From Hymenochaete sp. R1 (Eukaryota; Basidiomycota; Agaricomycetes; Hymenochaetales; Hymenochaetaceae): 64,000 bases of DNA. Each line of letters begins with the position of its first letter. Position 1 is the first letter of the stretch. The stretch covers positions 62,001 through 126,000 of the forward strand of contig JAFREE010000057.1 of NCBI GenBank assembly GCA_019400425.1. Reading direction: 5' to 3'. Positions 35,530 to 47,600 of the stretch are shown in pieces. The notes under the pieces were generated by a model. It did no database searches. It was not told the DNA's origin and saw only the letters and a program-made list of their open reading frames with translations. Made by a program: the position numbers and the translations under genes.

Positions 35530-35645
35530 CTGTTACTGTTGCTACTGCTATTACTATTACTATTGCTATTGCTATTGCTATTATCGCCTATCGAGTATTG
35601 AGGATCGAGGATCGAGGATTGAGTATCGAGTGTTGAGTGATGAGT
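35530..35645. repeat. Short tandem repeat tract
   Basis: Imperfect units of ctattg and ctatta are followed by imperfect units of gaggatc and gagtatc. Both are simple-sequence expansions in noncoding DNA, with no protein-coding sense. Confidence 0.7.
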
Positions 35646-35803
35646 GGCATCGGACTCGGGAACGACTCCGAGTCGTTTCGTTTCGTTTCGTGTGCGTGGA
35701 GTCAGAGTCAGTGGAGAACGCAATAGTGATAGAAACAGTGATAGTAATCGATTGTAGGGGATCACTGACAATGGTATGGGTCGAATCGATTGGGCAGGCT
35801 CGA

Positions 35804-35823
35804 TTGGGTTGGGTTGGGTTGGG
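35804..35823 (+). repeat. Four TTGGG units
   Basis: Four perfect TTGGG units. The unit differs from the TTAGGG telomere repeat and the copy number is low, so an interstitial telomere is unlikely. Confidence 0.7.
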
Positions 35824-37729
35824 TCGGTGAGCACTGAGCACCGAGCACTGAGTTGCCAGTACCAGACTGCCAGTGGTGAACCGGTCTCGTAGTCGAAGTC
35901 GTTGAGTCGGAGTCGGGACCAGAGCCTCCTGAGGAGGGTGTATTAATATATATGTTTTTACCCGAGTAAGCGCCGAGTGCTCAGGCTCAGGCTAGCGTCC
36001 GTACGGTAAACGGCAAACAGTGAACGAAAGAAAGAAACGAGCAATACTAGTACTAGCATGACCATGACTGAAAGTCTGAAACAGACCAGACATGATAGAA
36101 AGCACGGTCGCGGTCTGCCAATATTAATGGATACTCTGCGAGCCTGAGTCAGTGAGTGTCTAGATCTTCAAGTTCTTCCATCCCCGGCTTCAACTTGCGT
36201 CCTCTTTTCACTGGCAGTTTTCTCCCTAACCTTAAACCTTAAGCCTGCCACTGGCAGTACTGGTCACTAGTACTAATGCACCCACGACCACGTCCGTCAT
36301 TGGTCAAGCGTCCCTGTCATCTGCCCGACGCGAGCCGACACGATAAGGGAAAGGGAACAGTACTAGTTGCGGTCCGATCCCAGCAGTAGAGTAGAGTATA
36401 CAGTAGACAGTACGAGCAGATTGAATATTAATGGACGGTATGTTGATAAGACCGGAGTCGGACTAGTACTCGGAGTACGACCACGTTGATGAAGAAGTCG
36501 TGCCAGTACCAGTGTTCTTTATGTTACAGTTATTTTTAGGATCGGGTTCGGGTGGAAGCTGAGGAGTAGAGCTGCGGGCACGAGTACGGGATACTGGGAG
36601 TGGGATATGATAGAGGGAGGACGGGGATGTGGAAGCGCCGTTGATATTCGTACTGAATCTTATGTCGAGTGCTTCTTGGATGGATGTGTGTGTATGGAAC
36701 TTTGGAAGGATTAATATTAATATCGTAGAGTAGATGAAGGAGGAAGTCGGGAGGCAGGAGGGGGGAGGGGGAGAGAAGGCCGAAGAGATCGATCTGTGCT
36801 GGTTCGGAGGTGATATACTACCGGAGAGAACATTCAACGAACGGGACGGGATAGTGTTAGATTTAAGATTAGATGCGTATGGTTCAGTTCAGAAGACGGA
36901 CAAGACGGTGACTGACGGCCACTCAAGGGAAAGGGAAAATAAATATTACAGTAATGGGAATATTTAATTATATATATATTATGTATTACGTCATCAGTTT
37001 CACAGCCTTCGGCCTCATCTCTCCTCTCAGCTCTCAGCTCTCTCTCAATCCTCTCCCTCTCCTCTCCTCCTTTCTTATTCTTCAACCACCACCATCCACT
37101 CATATCTTTCACTCAACATCCTCGACGGTCTCACCGTCCTATTCGTCCCCCTTCCGCTCGCAACCATATAAATCGAAAGCGTGTTCCCTCACCTACCCAA
37201 AACTGCCGTCATCGTCACCGCCTACCGCAGCACCTCCCATCGGCCTCCCTCTCCACTCTCACCTCAGCTGCCCTGCGTTCTCCTCCCCTCAAAACAATTG
37301 ACAATTCTCGGTCCACCTCCCGCACGCGCCGTCTTACACTCACAGCATTACATCTTCTATACGTCCAGAACATTTCCGCAGCAGCGCTAAATCTCCCTTT
37401 CAACTCGCGGCGCATCTCCTGCAACCCTCACCTCACGCACCTGCACCCTTTTGATTTCACACATTTCCGTTCACGACACTCCGCCGATTTTCTTTTTCTT
37501 TTTCCTTTTTTTTTCGTTCTTCAGATTATTAACCTCCATCTGCATTTTATCTGTCGTCTCCTCTGTTTGCGCTTCGTTTCCCTTTCCGCGAGCTTCCACG
37601 TCTTGAAGAGCGAGGTCAGGCCGATCTTTCCGGGCAGCGAATCATCACCCCTAGCCAATTGAACCGAACCCATCTCTTTCCTCTTCGTTCATCACCATCG
37701 AATCTATCGCGACTTTTTACCAACAAAAG

Positions 37730-40700
37730 ATGTCCTCACATAATCCTGTAAGTCAATCTTCTTATCCTGTTATAAAGCGCTTTGCAGAAGAAACGCGACA
37801 TGGGTGTGGGTGTGATGGCGGCAGGTCTCGTCATCATCGCATGAACGCGCGATGCTGCATTGCTGGCCTGCTATCCACGCACATACAAGATTCTGTCCCC
37901 TGTCTTTCATTTCGGTCTTTTGGCGTCGTCCAAGCTTTTTCTTCAGTCTCGGTATGCTCAATTGACCTTCTCCTTTCCACTCTCGCAGATTCGTAGAAAA
38001 CTTGTCATTGTGGGTGACGGTACGTTTCAGCCAATACTCTACCCGACCCTTGGTCTCTCCCCATGCTGACGGGATACGTTCTCTTCTCTTCTCGTTTCAT
38101 CTATCTCGACCTTCTTTCGACGTGTCGCTTCATCTATCGACTGAACCTGGCCTCGCGTTTCAACCTATCACCCTCCCTACCTTCAAACACCCCACTACCA
38201 AAATCGCCCTACGTCCGATCGCAACTCCTCCTCTATTCAACACTTCAACACTATCCTTATCTCGGAACACCGTCCATTGCCCATCACCGCGCGCTCATTG
38301 CACCACACCACCACACTTTGACTACCCATACTCCCGATCGAACCGGGGGGCGGGGATGGGGATGCCGTGCGTTTGGTGTATGGTGCCTGGAACACCATTC
38401 CGGTGCAACGGGACATGGACGTGGACACGAAATCGCGGAATGGCGGAACGCACACACACATACACACACACAATCGGCTGTTGTTCCCTTCGCGTGTGCA
38501 TCTTGCATCTTGCACTCTTGACATGACGTATCCCATTCGTCATCCATGCGGCCGCCGGACGATGGTGTGATGTGTGATGCCTGCACCAATATCAATGACA
38601 AAATTCGCAAATCACTGTGTTGGGACGTTTGGATTGGGCACGGTGTCTTTTTCTTCTCGTTCTCTTTTGGTAAACGATCGGACGAATTCGAAATACGATA
38701 CGTCTGAACTGGGACCTGGAATGGGATGGGACCTCGGGTATCGTTGGGGTTTTGACGTCGACTTTCTTATCTGCGGCCTCTGCGTCTGTGTTCCTGGATA
38801 CACGATACATCGCGTCCTGGGCGCATGTATGCGTGCGTTTTGACACGCTCGATGCGACGACGTGAACGAACCGCCAATACTTCTCAACGGGCCTCGAAAT
38901 GTGGATATATGGCGCACATGCGCATACAGGCGCGTGCGGCAAGACGTCCCTCCTGTGCTGTTTTGCGCTGGGCGACTTCCCCAAGGAATACGTGCGTCGC
39001 TTTTTCATTCCTTCTTTTGGTCGTTTAAGATTTCGTGAATTTCTGACATGCTTTTTTATTAATCAAAATTTAAACTTGCTTGTTTATCTGAACGTATTCG
39101 GATACCGGACAACTCCCCCCTTCTTGATCGCATTCGCCTGCTTCGCTCGTTCGTGCGCGCGCATATATGCGCCCCTCCATTCACCTGTCTAACTTTCGCT
39201 TATGCTTCTTTCGACGGACGACTTCCGACCTTTATCGCAACGGGACTTTCGTGGATGCGCGATGCATTGGTGTTGATATCTTTCGTATGCGCATATACAC
39301 TGGGTGCTCTGCGGATTGGTGCTCTTAGCAACCCAGTACGTCTATTCCTCCTTCCCTTTTGTCTTTTTGTCTGTTTTTTCGCGCCTATCGCCCAATGATA
39401 ATGGCGAAGGCACGGGAACGGGCACGGCCCCAACATCCCGACATGTGCCTTCTTCCACCTTTCGTGTTTTTTTCCCTTTTTATCGTGTTTCCGGGGCCTT
39501 CTCAATCGCTTTCTCACACGATAACTCTATTTTCTCTCTCTCTTCGCTGGCGCTGGCGCTGCATCATCGTGGCTCGCTCTTTATCCTTATCTCATCGAAC
39601 CGCCGTCCGCGTGAACGCAAATGGTTCAAATTGGTTCAATTGGCCTATGGAAACACCCTTCTCCGATTGGACGCGTCAAATTTAAATAGCCATATTCGAG
39701 AACTACGTGGCGGAAATCCGGTTGGACGGGAAGGCGGTGCAGTTGGCTTTGTGGGACACCGCGTGAGTGTTTATTTTATTTTTCCTTCCTTTTGTTTTGT
39801 ATTTGCGTCTGCTTCTGCTTCTGCTTCTGCTTCTGTATTCAATTTTGGTGGTGGTGGTGGTGGTGGTGCTTGCTTCTTTTCTTCTGTGCCGTTTTCCTTC
39901 CTTTCCTTCTCGTGTGCCGACGTGGTGCCTGCCCGGTCCGTGCCTATTTATGACCGAATTAGGGCGGTACTGTCTGCCTCAGGCGGTCTAAGCCTGTGTC
40001 TGTACGGCAGAAGGGAAGCGTGCCAGTCGTGCCGGTGTGCCGTGTATAAGTACACCGTGCCTCTGAAGAAGACGACAAAAGAGTAGAGAGAGGGAGTGAA
40101 AAACGTCCGAAGGTCTTATGACCTCCTTTATATTTCTTTTTTTCAGTTTTTCTTTCTTCGTTTTGGCTCTGGCTCTGTTCGGCGAAACCTGCCGTGAACG
40201 CTTCGCGTGCTCATTCAATTCTGGTTGATCGCTTTTTTTCTCATACGTCATTTGTTTTTTGTTGTTGTAGAGGTCAAGAAGAGTATGAGGTGCGTCATTG
40301 TTTTGTTTATGGTCCCGTGGTGCCGTGGACTTATGGTATACTTTTTCTCTCTTCTCTCGTCGATTTTGCGTTTTGCGTTTCGGCGTCATTGCTGCTGCTG
40401 GTGTTGGGTTTTCCTTTCGTGGGATATAGCGATTGCGACCGTTATCGTACTCAAAGTCGCATGTCATCCTCATCGCGTTCTCGATCGACACCCCGGATTC
40501 GTTAGATAACGTCGCTACGAAGGTACGTCGTTGCGACACATCTATCTATCTTGTCGAGTCGAGATGAAGCAATTCAACTGTCCACTAACCAACTCGCTCT
40601 TCCCCTACCCTCCCCTCCTCCTTTTTCTTTTCTTCCCCCAGTGGATCGAAGAAGTCCGCTCCATCTGCGGCCCCTCCATCCCCGTCCTCCTCGTCGGGTG

Positions 40701-41019
40701 CAAATCCGACCTGCGACCGCCCCCGTCCTCGAACTCAAACGCGAACGCGTACGTCCAACCGGGCCAAGCGCAGGAGGTGGCGAGGGAGATCGGGGCGAGG
40801 GCGTATAAGGAGTGTAGCGCGTTGAGGGGGGAGGGGGTGGATGATGTGTTTGAGGCGGCGACGAGGGCGAGTATGTTGATGCGGGAGGGGGTGGAGGGGC
40901 ATGGCGGGGCTGGGCATGGGCATGGGTATAAGCCGGGGCATGGGAGGAGGGGGAGCGTTGGGGCGGGGCATGCGGGGAAGGGGGAGGGGGAGGTGAAGGG
41001 GTGTTGTGTTGTTTGTTGA
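37730..41019 (+). CDS. Rho-family small GTPase (Rho2-like)
   Basis: Rho GTPases switch actin organisation, wall synthesis and polarity at the plasma membrane. Eight exons (37730-37747, 37989-38019, 38930-38991, 39329-39335, 39690-39762, 40271-40289, 40430-40522, 40642-41019) sum to 226 residues. Motifs: [19 protein letters not shown] (P-loop), [17 protein letters not shown] (switch I), [20 protein letters not shown] (switch II), [26 protein letters not shown] (NKxD-type; Cys-Lys-Ser-Asp as in some Rho proteins), YKECSAL. It ends KGCCVVC, a CVVC prenylation box with a neighbouring Cys that could be palmitoylated, which suggests the Rho2 group. A Gly/His-rich insert precedes the tail. A 7-nt exon completes switch I and a 19-nt exon encodes GQEEYE. 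Introns of about 910, 337, 354 and 508 nt are long for a fungus. Confidence 0.88.
39808..39868 (+). repeat. CTTCTG and GGT microsatellites in a Rho intron
   Basis: A run of CTTCTG-like units is followed by about seven GGT units inside the intron between the fifth and sixth Rho exons. These produce an apparent long open frame (39304-40086) that is intronic. Confidence 0.8.
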
Positions 41020-41839
41020 GTGGATTGGATGCTGGGGGGGGGGAGGGGAGAGTGGTTTTTGTTCTCTTTTTTCGTTGCGTTTCGTTCCCGGGTTTTGGAG
41101 GTGGTTGCGTCGTTGTCGTATGCCCGTTGTCCATGACGTGGAGAGGAGGGGGGGGAAGGTCGGGGTTAGGGTTGTACGTGGACGGACCCTCATGTCTATT
41201 TCTCTCTCCTCTTTCTGTTTTTTGCTTCTCTCTTTTCTTTTCTTAAAAGTTTCTCTTCGGAGCTCACGATTTTCCTTTCTTCCTTTGTTTTTTCCTTTCT
41301 TCATTTCTTCCTTCCTCCTTCGACAACCCATTTCCCTCCCCCTTCTCTTTTTTTCACGTTTCTCTCTTCTTTTTCTGTTATTTTGCTCCTCTCCCTCAAC
41401 CTCTCTTCCTCTTGCTTTTTCTTCATGTCCCGCGTCTCGAGTACCGAGTCTCGAATCTCGAATGTTATGTCCCTCCCCCCTCACCTCACACTCCATCTTT
41501 CCCTTTTCCTTCTCTCCATTCATCCACCATCTCTCCTCATCTTTCCTCATCCCATCTCTGCATTTCGTCCCTCCTCCCCCCTCCCAACCACTCACCCAAC
41601 CACGCACACATATGGATGAAGGTGAAGGCGGAGGTTGGGGTAGATACGAAACGGGAGATGAAGGTGAAAGCGGAGACGGGCGAAGGTGAAGGGAGGTGGG
41701 TGGGAGAAAGGATCGCGTATATACATACGTAAAATAAGATAAGATAAGATATATAATGTACGTAATGTACTGTTCTCTGCTTCTCTTTGCTTCTTTACTC
41801 TTTACTTGATTCTTGCTTGCTTCTTTACTCATTGCGGCC

Positions 41840-41956
41840 AATCTCAAGTCTCGAATTTCGATCTTAAGTCTCGAATCTCAATTTTAAGTCTCGATAGCAA
41901 ATCTCAAATCTCGAATCTCGAATTTCGTATCACAAGTCTCGAGTCTCAAGTCGCAG
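41840..41956. repeat. Degenerate tandem array of TCTCGAATCTC units
   Basis: About ten imperfect units related to aagtctcgaatctc occur in 115 bases. The same motif appears near 41434-41463. The units contain the palindromic core TTCGAA or TCGA. Confidence 0.75.
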
Positions 41957-42267
41957 GTTACATTATGTCGCAGCCACGACACTGAACGGTGAACAGTGAA
42001 CACCAAACAGATGGATAGTATGGAGGAGACGTCGACCGAATCCGAGTCGTCCGGGTCTGTGTAGATGGTCTCGGTCTAAGTCTTTTTCTTCGTCTTTACC
42101 TTTGGGGGGGAGGGGAGGGGAGGGGGAGGGTTACACAACACACCCAACACGCTAAAAAGTGAAAAAAAAGTGAAAAAAAGACGTCCAGCTCCGCTCCGTA
42201 ACCTCAGCCACCTCTAAAGAAAAGACGTTTATCTTCTTCCTATAAGTTGTAACCACTGGTACCTGTC

Positions 42268-42360
42268 TTGAGTCCTGGCTCCTGGCTCCTGGCTCCTGGG
42301 CTGGGTGCTGGGTGCTGGGTTGGTGAGTGGGAGTGCATTTGCGTTTGCGTTTGCGTTTGT
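42268..42360. repeat. CCTGGCT, GGGTGCT and GCGTTT repeats
   Basis: Three adjacent short arrays: about three CCTGGCT units, three GGGTGCT units and three GCGTTT units. They are simple-sequence DNA in a gene-free interval. Confidence 0.7.
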
Positions 42361-43137
42361 AGAATTTTTAAAAAAGCCTGAGGAAGAACAAGAACAAGAA
42401 CTTGTAGGGCTCCGTTGAACGGTACCAGTTTAAATTTGAAGTTGGAAAGTTGGAACGTTCTTTTCCTTTTCCTTCGTGAGGTTTTGTCGTCTGCTGGTAA
42501 CAGAGATATGGATATGCAATGGGCATGTGTGCTCTACATGTTGCGGTGTGGTATGGTGTGGTGTGGTGAAAGCTTGAAGACGTGTCCACGGTGGCGACGA
42601 TTTGGATAACAAACGTAAACAAGGGAAGGATGTGATGGGATGGATCGATGACAGGATTTGGTTTCCGGCTGGGTGGCCCGAGTAGCAAAGCAAGATCGAC
42701 GCTATAACTAGCACGTGATTTTGTGCGTCCATCTCTCTTAGATCTCCAGTACTAGTCGCTCGACCGCAAGCTTTAGCTTAACCTTCGACCTCCGAGTCTG
42801 GCGTCTGGCCCTCACGGCGTTCCACCTCACTCAATATCCTGAGCCTTCCGAGTCACAGAACCGAACGGAGAAGCTGTGTGCACTTTTCGGGGTGTATCGC
42901 GATTCGCGAATCGAGGGCATTAAAATTAATATAAATTGGAAGGCGCCACAATCGTACGTTTCGTACCTACGGCTTATCATAATGGTGCGGCTCCTTGACA
43001 ACTAGTAACTTCTTTGGTCATAGCTATCCTCAATATCGACAAAAGGAGACACACATTTGAAATAAGATTATATCGAGTACCTACAAAGAAGTGTCGACAG
43101 TTGTACTTTCCTGCGCCCTTGACGATCCAGCCCTAGG

Positions 43138-43906
43138 ATGGCACCTTCAGGTCGTACGTGATTCACGCGCATTGATATTGATATTCAGCAGCACGTCACG
43201 TCTGCAAGATGTAGAAAGCATACTGACGTTCTCTGCCCTTTTTTTGCTCGACGTAGAGCCCAAGGATGCACCTAAGCCCCAGCCTCTCGGGTCGTTCCCC
43301 GTGGTCGCTCTGTCAACTCTCGTCACACTCTGTGCGCTCTTCCTCCTCTGGCGTAGGGCCAATAGTCTGCGGAGCGTCGTTGGACATCAGTTGAGCTCGT
43401 TTGTATTCCTTTTCGTTTATTCGTTCACTCAATTGTTCTTATTTTTTTTAAAAAAAATTCGATGTCCTGTGTATGTTATTGGCGTCCTTCGTTGATATGG
43501 TTGGGATCAACCGTTCACGCAATATAATGCCAATGCACGATACGCCACGCATGACCCCATCCATCCATCTAATACCGAATACCGATCACGGCACACCCAC
43601 GCCTATACCCATACCAGACTAAAATCATGGTCGGGAACCGAAGGCCGTATTCGCCTTTCAGAGGATGACGGACCACCGGCGAATTCGTTCATCGAAAATG
43701 ACGAAGACGACGTCGCTAGGGGTAATGACGATGACGGCGACGGCGACGACGACGAGCCGTTATCAGTACGTGCGCAACGCTTACGAGACGGTTCGAAATC
43801 AGCAGGGAAGAGGGACGAGAACGAGGGTGGAAAGACTGACCGGGTGCATGATGACGATGGCGATGACGACGAAGAGAGAGGACAGGAACTTCAAGTGTTT
43901 TCGTAA
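43138..43906 (+). CDS. Small single-pass membrane protein with acidic tail
   Basis: Three exons can be joined in one frame: a tiny first exon (43138 to 43150 or 43153), 43257-43389 and 43618-43906, giving about 145 residues. The protein begins MAPS, followed by DAPKPQPLGSFPVVAL. One hydrophobic segment follows (VVALSTLVTLCALFLLW) with flanking Arg residues (RRANSLR) that suggest a cytosolic C-terminus. The tail is strongly acidic (SFIENDEDDVARGNDDDGD) and includes DDEPLSVRAQRLRDGSK. I do not recognise the family. Frame continuity across both splices supports a real gene, but the start and first exon are my inference. Confidence 0.55.
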
Positions 43907-44634
43907 CTGTGTTATTATTTTTGTCCTCTCTTTCGCTTTGAGCAAATATCTGTTTCTTCATTTTCGTTCGCTTCGCTGCGTTTTTATTATGCCCCTGAGG
44001 CATGGCAACTCTTTCCATATACCCTGCCCCAATCCTTCGAATATCGAGGGTACGCTCCCTCCGTCGTTCCTCTTTCCCCGGCTGAAGAGTGCTGGCCATT
44101 TCCTTCGTGACCGGCTTTCCGCTAATATGCAATGCGCAAACGTTGATGTCCAATGATATTCCTGTACCACCAAGTCTAACAGCGCGCTACTTTGACGAAT
44201 TAATAAATGCTGAATAATAATGTTGATAACACAATGCTCAGATACCATTTAACCAAGGCGCGGCACAATATGAACATATTTATATTCCAGTCTTTTTGTC
44301 CCCTTTGTTAACAGAGAGGTTGTAGAGATATATAGACATTGATGCAAGGTACACATGCATAGGCGACAGGAAAGAAACAGAATAGAGCACGACGGAGTTA
44401 ATCGATGGTGTATGTACGGGTGCAAAGTAGGAAACAGAAAGAACGAGAAGCGAGAAACAAGGATAGAGAGCAAATTTGAATAGGTCTGAAAAAGATCGTA
44501 AATTCAGGAAGGCATACAACCATTGCACCGATACCGTCTTCTACCCATTCCGTTCCCTAGGAACTCCCAGGCCCTTCGCTCAACAATGCACTTCCCAAAC
44601 ATGCTCCCTTGTATTTCATTTCAACCATCTCCCT
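43907..44634. other. Convergent 3' region
   Basis: This lies between the 3' ends of the small membrane gene (plus) and NUP98 (minus). It is AT-rich and has no coding frame I can support. Short frames on both strands are Ser/Leu/Phe-rich shadows. Confidence 0.5.
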
Positions 44635-47600
44635 TTAGAATTCCTCCACCTTGAAGACCCAAGTCCCCGTCTCATGCACAAAATCAACCCACCTCGTATG
44701 CTCTGTCTTCTTCAGCCTCTTCAAATAATGCTGGTACACCGGACTCGCAGGATCCTTGATCGGCTCCTTCGTCGTCTTGTCCAACGGCCAGCACCCATGA
44801 ATGCGAATCTGGGCCGGGACATTCAAGCCCTCTCCAGGCGGCGGTTTCTCCACGTCCGTCTCTTCTTCATGGTACACGAGGACTTCGCGCGGCTGGATCT
44901 TGACGACACGCCCGAGGAGACTCGATAGACGCGGGAGAGTCGTGAGGTCGACAGGGCCGAGGAAACGGACTTCGCCACAGCCTTCGCGGCCGATGACGAG
45001 GCCTTCTAAGGCACTGAGCTCGGTATTGGAAAGCGAACGGAGAGTCTCGAGGGACGGGCGGATGTAGTATTCCCCTTCGGAGGAGCCGTCACCGCTGCCT
45101 GACGCGGTGGCATCCGCAGCAGTATCCCTTCTATGGCTGTTAAGCGTCGTCGATTGTTTCCCGGGGGATGCGGATGTGGATGAAGTGGTTGGGGCAGGAG
45201 GAACAACGTTGAAGAGTTCCTTTTCACGCGCGGCCATGCTCATAGCAGGATTGAAGTTCGCTTTGGGTTGCGTATTCGCCGATTTGACTGCAGAACGCCC
45301 AAACACCTCGCTCGGGTCCATTTTCCTGTCCAAGACTAGCTTCTTAGGGCTCTGTCTACCCTCGTTTCCTAGAATTGATCCAGACCCAAGGAAGGACTCG
45401 GGTCCCAATAAAGAGCCACGATTGTTCTTCAAGGAGTTGGGAGTGTTGCTTCTCGCCAATGTCATGGTGGAGGAGTAGCCATTGTTTCTGTTCAACCCGG
45501 CTATGGAATGAGAATGAGATGTACCGAAGCCACGAAGACGCCCGCCCCCTCCGAGACGAGAAGAGGATAATCCTAATGGTGAACGGGCGGGTGCATCTAC
45601 GAAGAAACTTGACATCTTCTTTGGTGGGTCCATAGAGGGGGCCTGGCTTCCGCTTTGAAGAAGGCTAAAGATAGGGAGATTCTGCTGCACTGGCTGAGCA
45701 ACGGACGCCGTGAGCGTGCCCGAACCTTGCACACCAGCACCTGTTGCTGATTGACCCAAGCCCCCACCGAGCTGGCTTCCTCCGAATAATGTTGACCCCG
45801 TTCCATTCGCTGCCTGAGTCGTAGTTTGTCCGAAGGGATTCGCAGGCCTATTTCCGAACAATGACGCCCCGAAGGTATTGGTACCCGCGCCAGGCTGGTT
45901 CGTAGATTGACCGAGCGGCTGGCCGAATAGGCCCGATGACGTTTGAGCTCCTGTATTAGTAGCCTGGTTCGTGTTGTTTCCAAAGAGGCCAGTGCCAAAC
46001 CCACCTGCAAAAGTGTGAGAAAAAGTAGTATCGAATGGCAGCCAGTTCACTCACCAGGCTTCGGAGCATTGTTATTATTATTGCCAAAAAGACCAGAACC
46101 ACCGCCGAAAAGATTGCTTTGATTGTTATTCGGATTAGCAGGTTGGCCGAACACTTTTACATGTGTTAGCATAAGGGAAGTAGAGGGCCCATCGAAACCA
46201 CTTACGATTGGATGAAGGCTGCGCTGGATTTTGCTGGCCCTGGTTCTGCTGCTGCTGCTGTTGAGTGTTCTGACCGAATAATCCGGTACCACCTGGGTTT
46301 CCAGTGTTTCCAAAAAGTCCAGTCGAAGGTTGGGCACCTTGCTGCTGATTTTGGTTCTGATTATTACCAAATAACGAAAATCCCGTAGAAGTCGGCTGAG
46401 TAGTTGTCTGGCCGAATGGCTTTGGGGCGTTGTTATTGTTATTCTGGCCTGAAACAATATATTTGATGAGATATGTCTTAAACCAATACGGGCACAAGGC
46501 TTACCGAAACCACCAAAAAGATTTGATGTACCACCCTGGGGTTGATTGGCTGGTTGTCCAAAGACATTAGTTGAGCCGGGTTGTTGTTGTTGCGGCTGTT
46601 GGTTATTCTGACCGAATGCATTTCCAAATCCTCCCGTTCCCGTCCCTGTGCCAGTACCGGTTGTCCCAAATGTGCCAAACGGTTTTGGTTGATTGTTATT
46701 CTGTCCGAAGCCACCGAAGAGACTGGATCCCGTCTGCCCTTGTGGTTGCTGTTGCTGATTGTTATTCTGTCCGAAGCCGCCGAACGTGGTCGTTGCGGGC
46801 TGTTGCTGCTGTTGTTGTTGGTTATTCTGACCGAAGGAACCGAAGCCGCCAGTAGTCGAACCAAAAGCAGAAGGCTGGGTTCCGGAAGTTTGTCCAAATC
46901 CACCAAACGTATTCGTCGGCTGCGTCGTGCTCTGTTGATTTTGCTGACCAAAGCCACCAAAGGTGCTTGTGCTCGCCGCAGGCTGGCCAAAGGTAGATGT
47001 TGAAGTGGAGGGTTGCATAGCACCAAAACCACCTGCACCAGCAGTCTTACGACCTTGCTGGTAATCTTGAACACGCAGCTCCTGAAATGATTATTAATCA
47101 TAGCTCAACACACTATCTAAGAACTGCAAACCTCAAAGGATGTGCCTCGATAAGCCGGCATCGTGCTGATACTCTGGAAATGTAAAGTGATATTTCCTGT
47201 CACAGTATTGTCTTTCTCAGTGAACGGCTGATATGCCGGGTTTGAAGACCCCGAGGTCACAGGCGCCGTAGCGGGTTCGCCAGATGTAGCTTGACCATTA
47301 GTTGAGGTACTGCCAAATGCACCAGTCGGCGCTGCGGGTTTCTGACCAAACAAATTTGAACCACCAAATGTATTCGTTCCAGTCGATGGTTGACCAAATG
47401 TAGTTCCCGTGGTGTTTGGTTGGCCAAACGCAGTCGCAGGTGCACCGCTACCGAAAGTCGAAGTGCCGGCTCCTCCTGACCCAAACGTACCAAAGCCTGA
47501 GGGTTTAGGCGCTCCAAAAGCACTTGTCGTGCCGCCACCAAAGGCATCTGGACGAGAAACTTCATGAGAACGAGAAAATCGATTGAAAAATGTTCGACAC

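Larger units (their letters stand above)
34863..37729. other. Repeat-rich intergenic region upstream of the Rho gene
   Basis: Nearly 2.9 kb without a supported gene. It holds a G14 run (35040-35053), a CTATTA/CTATTG trinucleotide-like array (35530-35585), a GAGGATC-type array (35595-35645), four TTGGG units (35804-35823) and seven ACTAGT sites. From about 37000 it is CT-rich and likely the Rho promoter and leader. Confidence 0.5.
41020..43137. other. Low-complexity intergenic region
   Basis: No gene is supported. The first 600 bases after Rho are strongly strand-asymmetric CT, which generates long but meaningless frames on both strands. Further on are degenerate TCTCGAAT arrays, G-rich runs (42103-42130), CCTGGCT and TGCTGGG repeats (42268-42325) and two ACTAGT sites. 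Confidence 0.5.

Noticed and set aside
35804..35823. Interstitial telomere
   Set aside because: Only four TTGGG units occur, and they differ from TTAGGG.
35223..35834. 203-residue minus-strand frame with a Ser-Asn repeat
   Set aside because: It is generated by the trinucleotide-like microsatellite at 35530-35585.
39304..40086. 260-residue plus-strand frame
   Set aside because: It consists of Rho introns, including microsatellites, read through the exon at 39690-39762.
40735..41847. 370-residue minus-strand frame
   Set aside because: It is antisense to the last Rho exon and to CT-rich downstream DNA; the Lys/Glu/Arg composition follows from that strand asymmetry.
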